The notes under the pieces: model-generated | The model's input: the letters and a program-made list of their open reading frames with translations, nothing else | Told to the model about the DNA's origin: nothing | The model's database searches: none | Position numbers and translations under genes: made by a program | From: an uncultured Mycoplasma sp. | GTDB lineage: Bacteria; Bacillota_I; Bacilli_A; Mycoplasmatales; Metamycoplasmataceae | NCBI GenBank assembly: GCA_946998935.1 | Contig: CAMQBE010000050.1 | Coordinates: 1 to 5,148, forward strand | DNA length: 5,148 nucleotides | Direction: 5' to 3' | Shown here: positions 1 to 5,148 of the stretch, in pieces | Layout of the letters: each line of letters starts with the position of its first letter | Numbering within the stretch: position 1 is the stretch's first letter

Positions 1-434
1 CCTTGATGATGCTTTTTAGCTATAGCATCACCTAGCATATTAATGTTGCTATATAAATCTCTGCGAGCTAGGCTAGAAAGGCGAACTTTAGCTAAAGACG
101 CTTCATTATTAGGATTTGAAATTTCGGTTAATCATAAATTAACATGTCTAGTTACAGCTAATTTATAATCATTTTTAGCATTGGTTTTACTAAAAACTAG
201 CTTGTTATTATTATTGCGTTTTAATGAATAAATTCAAGGATACACTTTTGGGTTGTCAAGAGATTCCTTAATGTTAAGAAAAGTAAGAAGATTATCTAAA
301 ATCTCCTTGTCACTAATTTTATATTCATCAATAATTGCTTGAATCTTTTCATGCTTATGCATGATATCTAAAGCTTTTTTGTCGAAATCCTCTTTTGAAG
401 AATAAAACAATTCGTGATTAATATTTTTTGCCAT
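1..434 (-). CDS. dnaI: Primosomal protein DnaI, helicase loader (N-terminal part, runs off left edge)
   Basis: DnaI is the cytoplasmic AAA+ loader that places the replicative helicase on DNA during initiation and restart. The 144 codons present begin at ATG 432-434, and two in-frame TGA codons (234-236 and 132-134) must be read as Trp. The first ~65 residues are predicted helical and charged, as expected for the helicase-binding N-domain. The visible end has the run RLSSLARRDLY, then NINMLGDAIAKKHHQG, which resembles the segment just before the Walker A loop of DnaI/DnaC loaders; the ATPase core itself lies outside the window. The visible part has no cysteine, whereas the Bacillus protein has a zinc-binding N-domain. 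Assignment rests on this segment and on position 7 bases after dnaB, the usual dnaB-dnaI order in Firmicutes. No Walker motif could be seen, so the identification is probable, not certain. Confidence 0.8.
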
Positions 435-441
435 CTGTAAA

Positions 442-1413
442 TTAAATCTCCATCTTTGACAAATTATCTTCTTTCTTTAAGTTTTCAAGATAAGTTGCTT
501 TGTATAAATCTTTTTTAGTTACTAAAACTTTGTTTTTTAATTTTACTAGATTATCTAAATATTTTTCAATAGCTTCAAAAGAAAATATATTATTTTTAAT
601 TAAGTCGCATAAAATCTTTTTTACATACAAAGTATTAATTCTATTATTCATTTCATAAGCATAAAAAAGAACAATATTTATACATGGATCTGACATTTGG
701 GCTTCGCGAGCATCTTTAATAACTTCTATAATACTTTCAGTGGGCAATTTACCACTAATTTGTGAATAGAAATATCTACTATCAGTTTTTAAAATTGCTT
801 CATATGGGTTAGGATATTCAAAAGTATTTAGAGAAATTTTTTCTTCAATTTCATCATTAATTTCGGTGGTGCTTATATCGCTAGGATCAATTTCGTGACT
901 TGCTAGTTCAAAACCTAAATCATTATCTTGATCAAATACTTCATCATATTTAGCTGAAGCATCCAATAAATCTTTAGCTTTAGATAGAAAAATATTTCTC
1001 TCTCTGCCCATTAGTCTTTCAAAACTTTGGAGCCCAATAATTTTGATTAACTTGTTAGCTAAAATTAAGTTCTTCTTAAATGATGAACTATCAAGAGGTC
1101 TTTCTAAAACAAAATATGTCTTACGATTAAATTCGTCAATAAAAGTCGAAATTAAAGATACACTTTCAAGCTTAATACGAGCATCATTTAAAGTTTTTAT
1201 ATCCATATTTAATAAATAAGTGAGGGAATCATAATCGTAATAACCACTGTCATCTGATTCACTATATGAAAGATCTCGTAAGTATTCATAAAGTAAAACG
1301 GCGTTTGAGCCTAAAATGGGTGCATAAAATTTTCTCAAGTTCTTCAAATCAGAACCTGTTACTGAAACTGAATTTTGGATTTTAAAGATAGGATAAGTGA
1401 TATTTTTCAGCAT
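442..1413 (-). CDS. dnaB: Replication initiation / membrane attachment protein, DnaB of the Bacillus type (DnaD/DnaB family)
   Basis: This 323-residue protein belongs to the DnaB/DnaD primosome family, which works with DnaI to load the replicative helicase; it is not the helicase that E. coli calls DnaB. The N-terminal winged-helix signature is seen at residues ~28-48 (FYAPILGSNAVLLYEYLRDL, like the family's 'lYqPLiGp.A..LY..L'), then a helix with ARIKLESVSLI and the 'ERPLDSSSF' segment (residues ~104-112). An acidic linker (~150-200) leads to a C-terminal DnaD-like helical domain containing NIVLFYAYEMNNR. The Bacillus protein is longer (about 470 residues), so this is a short mollicute form. 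It contains no Trp. The ATG start has a strong ribosome site 7 bases upstream. It lies 49 bases after coaE and 7 bases before dnaI. Confidence 0.85.
   Translation of the reverse strand: MLKNITYPIFKIQNSVSVTGSDLKNLRKFYAPILGSNAVLLYEYLRDLSYSESDDSGYYDYDSLTYLLNMDIKTLNDARIKLESVSLISTFIDEFNRKTYFVLERPLDSSSFKKNLILANKLIKIIGLQSFERLMGRERNIFLSKAKDLLDASAKYDEVFDQDNDLGFELASHEIDPSDISTTEINDEIEEKISLNTFEYPNPYEAILKTDSRYFYSQISGKLPTESIIEVIKDAREAQMSDPCINIVLFYAYEMNNRINTLYVKKILCDLIKNNIFSFEAIEKYLDNLVKLKNKVLVTKKDLYKATYLENLKKEDNLSKMEI
448..451 (-). promoter_or_regulatory. Possible ribosome binding site for dnaI
   Basis: GGAG on the minus strand lies inside the last codons of dnaB, 13 bases before the dnaI ATG. The spacing is longer than ideal, so translation may also rely on coupling to dnaB, whose stop codon is 7 bases before the start. 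Confidence 0.35.
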
Positions 1414-1420
1414 TATTTAT

Positions 1421-1426
1421 ACCTCC
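1421..1426 (-). promoter_or_regulatory. Strong ribosome binding site for dnaB
   Basis: The minus strand reads GGAGGT followed by 7 bases and then ATG (1411-1413). This near-perfect Shine-Dalgarno sequence fixes the dnaB start. It contrasts with coaE upstream, which has no comparable site. Confidence 0.85.
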
Positions 1427-1462
1427 ATTTTTAGCCGCTTTTTTGGTGGCTTTAATGTTATT

Positions 1463-2035
1463 TTATAAATAACGCTTTACATAATTTAAAAAATTTTCAA
1501 AATACTCTGGAGCATCAAAGTTATTCCCATATATATCCACAATAGGTAGCTTACCAAAAAGAGCCTTTTTTATTAAAAAAGGGTTGTTTTTTTTATCTAT
1601 TTGCTCAATTGTGCGTTTATCCACATTACGAAAAGCTATATTTTTCATACGTTTTTGAGGGCTTGGTGAAACACAAATAATTCCAGAAAAAAGCTTTGTA
1701 AAATCACGAATTGTGGTAGTTAAATTTGGTATTTCTACAAAGTCATATTTTTTAGTTTTTAATTCATCATACAAGATTGGATAAATTATTTTTTCTAAAA
1801 GTCCTATGTGCTCTTTCTTTTCTTCAATTCAAGACTTAATTTTATTCTTATCTAAACCTTCATTATTTGCTAAAAAAGGTCCTATTTTTTGAATAACTTG
1901 CTTATAACATTCACCATTTTTTTGATAAGATTGCACAAAAAATTCGTCACAACTGAATGTTTTGTAATGCATTTTATTAAAATTTTTTATAAATGTGCTC
2001 TTGCCTGAGCAAATTTGACCTATTACTGCAATCAT
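1463..2035 (-). CDS. coaE: Dephospho-CoA kinase
   Basis: CoaE phosphorylates the 3'-hydroxyl of dephospho-CoA with ATP, the last step of coenzyme A synthesis, in the cytosol. The protein has 190 residues (family usually ~200) and includes one TGA-coded Trp at 1829-1831. It opens with MIAVIGQICSGKST, a Walker A P-loop (GQICSGKS, residues 6-13), right at the N-terminus as in CoaE. The family DxD motif appears as SCDEFF (~29-34), keeping only the second Asp. The lid/C-terminal part fits CoaE: a YPIL segment where 'HP' is usual, ICVSPSPQKRMKN matching the 'V..sP..Q..R' strand-turn, EQIDKKN, and a final PIVDIYGNN like the '.VIDNNG' end. The sequence is divergent but the fold pattern is consistent. 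Start: ATG 2033-2035, with no upstream in-frame ATG before a TAA stop and no obvious Shine-Dalgarno. It heads the likely coaE-dnaB-dnaI operon. Confidence 0.85.
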
Positions 2036-2042
2036 CTCTATT

Positions 2043-2048
2043 ATTATA
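2043..2048 (-). promoter_or_regulatory. Candidate -10 box directly before coaE
   Basis: A consensus TATAAT on the minus strand is followed by ATAATAGAG-like sequence and the coaE ATG only seven bases further on (2036-2042 lie between). Transcription starting the usual 6-8 bases downstream would begin at or next to the start codon, giving a leaderless mRNA. No good -35 is seen: TTGTGA lies 13 bases upstream, which is too close. Mollicute promoters often lack a -35. Confidence 0.5.
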
Positions 2049-2079
2049 ACTTATTAAAAAATCACAATATAAAGCATAG

Positions 2080-2085
2080 ATTATA
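2080..2085 (-). promoter_or_regulatory. Second candidate -10 box upstream of coaE
   Basis: A second exact TATAAT lies on the minus strand 45 bases before coaE. A weak -35 (TTTATA, 2103-2108, four of six matching TTGACA) sits 17 bases upstream, the ideal spacing. It would give a leader of roughly 35-40 bases for the coaE-dnaB-dnaI transcript. In AT-rich DNA such matches arise by chance, so either this box, the nearer one, or both could be used. Confidence 0.45.
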
Positions 2086-2139
2086 AAAGTTAATTACTTA
2101 CATATAAATTTAAGCTATTAGTTTTAAAAAGATAATAAT

Positions 2140-2166
2140 AAAAAATCCCAACATTGTGTTGAGATT
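2140..2166 (-). terminator. Rho-independent terminator after the PMM-like/flippase gene
   Basis: On the minus strand, arms at 2157-2166 and 2144-2153 form a 10-bp stem (AATCTCAACA with TGTTGGGATT) with one G-U pair and a three-base loop. It runs straight into a tract of T (2140-2145, overlapping the stem base). On the plus strand the same stem has a C-A mismatch, so it is built for the minus-strand transcript. It begins 16 bases after the TAG stop at 2183-2185 and separates this gene from coaE. Confidence 0.9.
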
Positions 2167-2182
2167 CTAAACAATTAAATTA

Positions 2183-4828
2183 CTAATGAGGTTGAATGGC
2201 TAGAAACACTGTTAACCCAGCAACAACAGCCACAATTCAAACTGCAACCATAATAGGATAGAAGACGCTATGTAATTTAGTTTTTATAGGAATTTCAGAA
2301 GTGTTATATAATAATTTCAAATTTTTTTCTTTTGCTTTGTAGCGATCAAGACGCTTTTCCCCAATATATACGGTCATAAGTAATAAACCAGAAACTATTG
2401 AAGGGATAAGTACTGTACCATAAGATTTAATAGCTGTTACTAAAGATGCAATTTGCGTATTATCATATTCTGTACTGCCAATTGTGGTTTTTTCAATAAA
2501 TAAAGAATTATAAATTGACTTAGTGAAGTATTCATCAGTACCAGTGCCACCAGGTGTTGGTGAGAAACTATTAGCACTACGAACTAAGATTCCAGATAAA
2601 GTAACATCTCAATATCAATTAACATGTGAGGGCTCAATAACATTTAGAGAATGGCAAAACACAGCAATAGGAGTGATAGCCCAACCTATGAGTTTATAGA
2701 AATATACTTCAAAGAAAGGCCATACCTTTTTAAAACTTGTTTTTATTCCCTTCCTGATTTCATAAAATTCATAATCGTATTTAGCTTTCATTGTTTCAGG
2801 ATCATAAAGATGGAAAAATGGTAGTCATTCAAGAAAACCAATAAATACTTTTAAAGTAAATTTTTGAATTTTTTTGCTAATAGCAAGTGAAAAGAACATT
2901 GCAGCAGAGAAAGTATCAAGCGTTAAGCCTAAAATTAAGAAAATTAGGAAAACTTTGTTATTTGGATCATCCCAACCTGATGCAAAAACAGTTGAACTAT
3001 AAACTTTAATACCGATTGGAACAAAAATAATTACAAGAACAATATTAACAAGTTGCCATAAAAAGGTATTCATAACGACAGCTGCAACTAGATTTGAACG
3101 AGTAACGCCCTTGCGTCTCAAATATCAATAAGTTGCAATATCTCCACCGATACTTTTAGGTGTAATATTTTGAACGAAAATACCAATAGCAGAACCAATA
3201 ATTAAATGCTTTAGCTTAACTTTTTCGCCGTTGCACCACAACAGTCTTTTAAATATCAAACAGTTTAGGAAAATCGAAATTAATCATGCCAAAGCTAAAA
3301 ATAGAAAAGCAAAACGACTGTTGTAACTTGTAAATATAGTTGCATTTATAATTTTTAATAATTCTCATGCATTAGTTTGTTTACCAGTGAAGCTACCCCC
3401 ACTTTTAACATTCAAAACAGAGTGAACTAAAATAACCATGATTCCAATAAAAATTCCTACAAATAAGAAATATTTAATAATTGACCAGGGACTAAGTTTC
3501 TTAACACGCATATCTTCTATTAATTCTGATAAACCGTCAAGATACTCTCTATCTCGTATAATCATGTCCAAAACTTTTTTATCTTTATCTGTTTTTAAAT
3601 TACCTTTTGTAATTGATTCTTCTTCGATTCTTACTAATTTGTCAATATAAGAATATGTTACGGTAATTGAATCTCCGCCTTCAAAATACAAACAATAATA
3701 AAAACTACTTTGAGCGCTTCCATTATCTGTATATTCTCTACGGTTAACAATCTTATGATTTCCTATTTTTTCAGCAGACATAATTCTCTTTATAAAGTGA
3801 CTTGCTGCGTCAACATCTAAAGTAAATTGCTTTGAAGAAATATGATGCTTTGAATATATATCATATAGTTCATTTAATTTATCAAGGAGTGTTTTATTCT
3901 TTCTTTTATAGAAAGCTACCATGCGCATAAGTTCTAACATAAAACTATTTGCATCAAAACCAAAGAAAAGATTCTTATAAGTTGCAAACTCATTATTCGC
4001 CGTATAAGCTAAAAGTAATTTTTGGTCAGGATGATTGTCTACAACTTCTCAAACTTGAGATCTACGAATAACTTTTTCAACTGCTATATTGTTCTTATGG
4101 GCAATTTCAGCTGTTAAAGTTCCAGCTGACAAAGTATGCACAACATAAGCTTTTTTTAATATTGAATGATCAAATGTTTCATCATCTTCTAACAAAAAGT
4201 TTAAATATAAAGCAGCTATTTCATCGGGTTTAAAGTACTTGTATACGCGTCCATGTTTTACACTAATATTGACACCAGAACCATCTTCTGAAATTATGAA
4301 GTTAGCGATGTAATTTTTGAATAAACCTTCAAAATATATTCTCTTAAAATAGCTTTGATTACTTGCTAATAAAAATCCAGGGTTTTTGGTACGTGTAGGC
4401 ATACCATATTCAACACCTATTTTGCTTAAAATATTTTCATAAAATTCTTTGGTTCTAAGGTTAGAAATATCAATTCCGAATTTTAAATTTTTATCTTTTC
4501 AATAATCGTATTTGCTATATTCTTCAATTATCTTTTCATTATAGTCACGATAAGCATGTGAAAACTTAAAGTTAACTCCTTCTTCAGGAATATCTACTTT
4601 TAAAAAATTAGTTGAATTAATTTTTCAAGTAAGGTTCATTATATCTAAAGTACTAAAAGGTTTACCGTTATCCCAATTAAAAGCAACTTGCATTACATTC
4701 TTATTGCCTTTGTAGTATTGAAATGAAACAAAAACATTACATTTTTCATTTTGCGCGCCTAAATTACGTAATGCAAAAGGTAATTTACCAGGTGTATCAT
4801 AAAACAACACTTTGAATATGTTTTTCAG
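2183..4828 (-). CDS. PMM/PGM-like pseudoenzyme fused to YbhN-type flippase-like membrane domain (main open frame)
   Basis: With TGA read as Trp (ten codons), one frame stays open from 4828 to the TAG at 2183-2185. The first part aligns with domains I-IV of phosphomannomutase/phosphoglucomutase (e.g. PFALRNLGA, then IANFII...; KRKNKTLLDKLNELY near the end of domain III). Key motifs are gone: the TASHNP catalytic loop reads VSFQYYKG (4712-4735), the metal loop DPDADR reads DGSGVN (4268-4285), the sugar loop FEES reads YTANN (3992-4006), and RPSGTEPK reads TYSYIDKL (3635-3658). After ~3480 come about eight predicted membrane segments, with GGDIATYWY (3122-3148) and SPTPGGTGTDEY (2528-2563), hallmarks of the YbhN/LPG_synthase_TM family. 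Likely a cytosolic sensor or scaffold joined to a membrane lipid or glycan transporter (inference). No ATG suits a start near 4828; the gene continues upstream past a frameshift. Confidence 0.8.
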
Positions 4829-5148
4829 TTAAAACGCGAGCAAAAATATTTGAATAAAGAATTGAGTGATAATAATTATCAGTAGCTAAAAATACGCTAG
4901 CTTCTGTATTATTTTTAGAAATCATATCCGCTAAAGCCATACCAATAGCTGTAATTGTGTAATCATTAATTAGGTTAGTACCTGCTCCAATTTTAGCTAT
5001 GATTTTATTGTCAACAAATTGTATTTTTTCATTAAAAACTTGTTCAATTTCTTTCTCATCATTTTTTAAGCCAAGGTTATAAAGGCTTTGTTTAAAAGAT
5101 TCATCTTGCAATGAACTTTTTCTCCATTTATCAAAAATTGGATTTGAT
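4785..5148 (-). pseudogene. 5' part of the same PMM-like/flippase gene, frame-shifted and cut by the right edge
   Basis: This frame reads in from beyond the window (SNPIFDKWRKSSLQDE...) and matches domain I of PMM/PGM up to ARVLTEKH. The segment IGAGTNLINDYTI followed by GMALADMI fits 'MGxGTNRMNxYTV..ATQGLA.YI', and VFLATDNYYHS fits 'VVIAYDSRHxS'. The phosphate-binding FGTAGLRG stretch is replaced by FVDNKIIAK (4992-5018), and the DSR arginine is lost. The frame then leaves the family pattern, passes a TGA (4797-4799, Trp here) and ends at TAA 4785-4787, while the next frame picks up the homology at once (KVLFYDTPGKLPFALRN). The two frames together give exactly 987 codons once one base is removed. 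It could be a real mutation or a sequencing error; two separate functional genes seem unlikely. Confidence 0.75.
4821..4825 (-). other. Probable frameshift site: A5 run
   Basis: The minus strand reads ACTGAAAAACATATTC here. With four A instead of five, the translation becomes VLTENIFKVLFYD, which matches the family pattern 'VLAENGIKVYLF' without a gap. A deletion anywhere between roughly 4800 and 4828 could restore the frame, but this run gives the best fit and is the kind of site where slippage or basecalling errors occur. Confidence 0.65.

Larger units (their letters stand above)
2036..2182. other. Intergenic region between the fusion gene and coaE
   Basis: These 147 AT-rich bases contain the terminator (2140-2166) and two candidate -10 boxes for coaE (2080-2085, 2043-2048). 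No tRNA, small ORF with a ribosome site, or repeat was seen. Confidence 0.8.

Noticed and set aside
1433..1451. GC-richer inverted repeat in the coaE-dnaB spacer that might be a terminator
   Set aside because: On the minus strand, which is the transcribed one, the stem has two A-C mismatches and the following run is A, not T. It pairs fully only on the plus strand, where no gene runs.
2056..2076. Short ORF starting ATGCTTTATATT within the possible coaE leader
   Set aside because: Seven codons, no ribosome site, and it would be transcribed only from the upstream promoter candidate; chance is the simplest explanation.
3438..3650. 70-codon open frame on the plus strand
   Set aside because: It lies wholly antisense inside the fusion gene, has no ribosome site, and resembles no known family; it is a shadow of the coding strand.
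2825..4402. Several apparently separate small proteins between 2825 and 4402
   Set aside because: They share one frame and are split only by TGA codons, which are Trp in this genetic code; they are pieces of the one fusion gene.
1..5148. CRISPR arrays, tRNA genes, insertion sequences or long direct repeats
   Set aside because: I looked for them by eye on both strands and saw none; nearly all bases are accounted for by coding sequence.

Overview
The window is AT-rich and reads as a mollicute (Mycoplasma-type) chromosome. In several minus-strand frames TGA falls at positions where tryptophan fits, and reading TGA as Trp (genetic code 4) joins short fragments into long genes. Ten TGA codons lie in the large membrane-protein gene, two in dnaI and one in coaE. 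I cannot name the species; a member of the M. hominis or M. synoviae group is a guess. All genes are on the minus strand, so the transcriptional order runs from high to low coordinates.

From the right edge to 2183 lies one very large gene, at least 987 codons, with its 5' end outside the window. Its first ~550 residues have the four-domain layout of a phosphomannomutase/phosphoglucomutase (PMM/PGM), but every catalytic and ligand-binding motif is degraded. The last ~430 residues are a polytopic membrane domain of the YbhN / LPG-synthase-TM 'flippase-like' type. As given, the gene has a one-base frameshift that is most simply placed in an A5 run at 4821-4825; dropping one A restores a PMM-like sequence. 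A clear intrinsic terminator (2140-2166) follows the stop codon.

A 147-base intergenic region (2036-2182) holds that terminator and two candidate -10 boxes (2080-2085 and 2043-2048). The nearer box would give coaE a leaderless or nearly leaderless transcript. Then come coaE (dephospho-CoA kinase, 463-base-pair-scale small gene of 190 codons), dnaB (Firmicutes-type replication initiation/membrane attachment protein) and the 5' part of dnaI (helicase loader), which runs off the left edge. The spacers of 49 and 7 bases and the absence of terminators between them suggest one operon. It links the last step of CoA synthesis to loading of the replicative helicase, and resembles the neighbourhood of these genes in Bacillus.

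The most notable item is the fusion of a PMM/PGM pseudoenzyme to a flippase-like membrane domain. The rest is ordinary mollicute housekeeping content.
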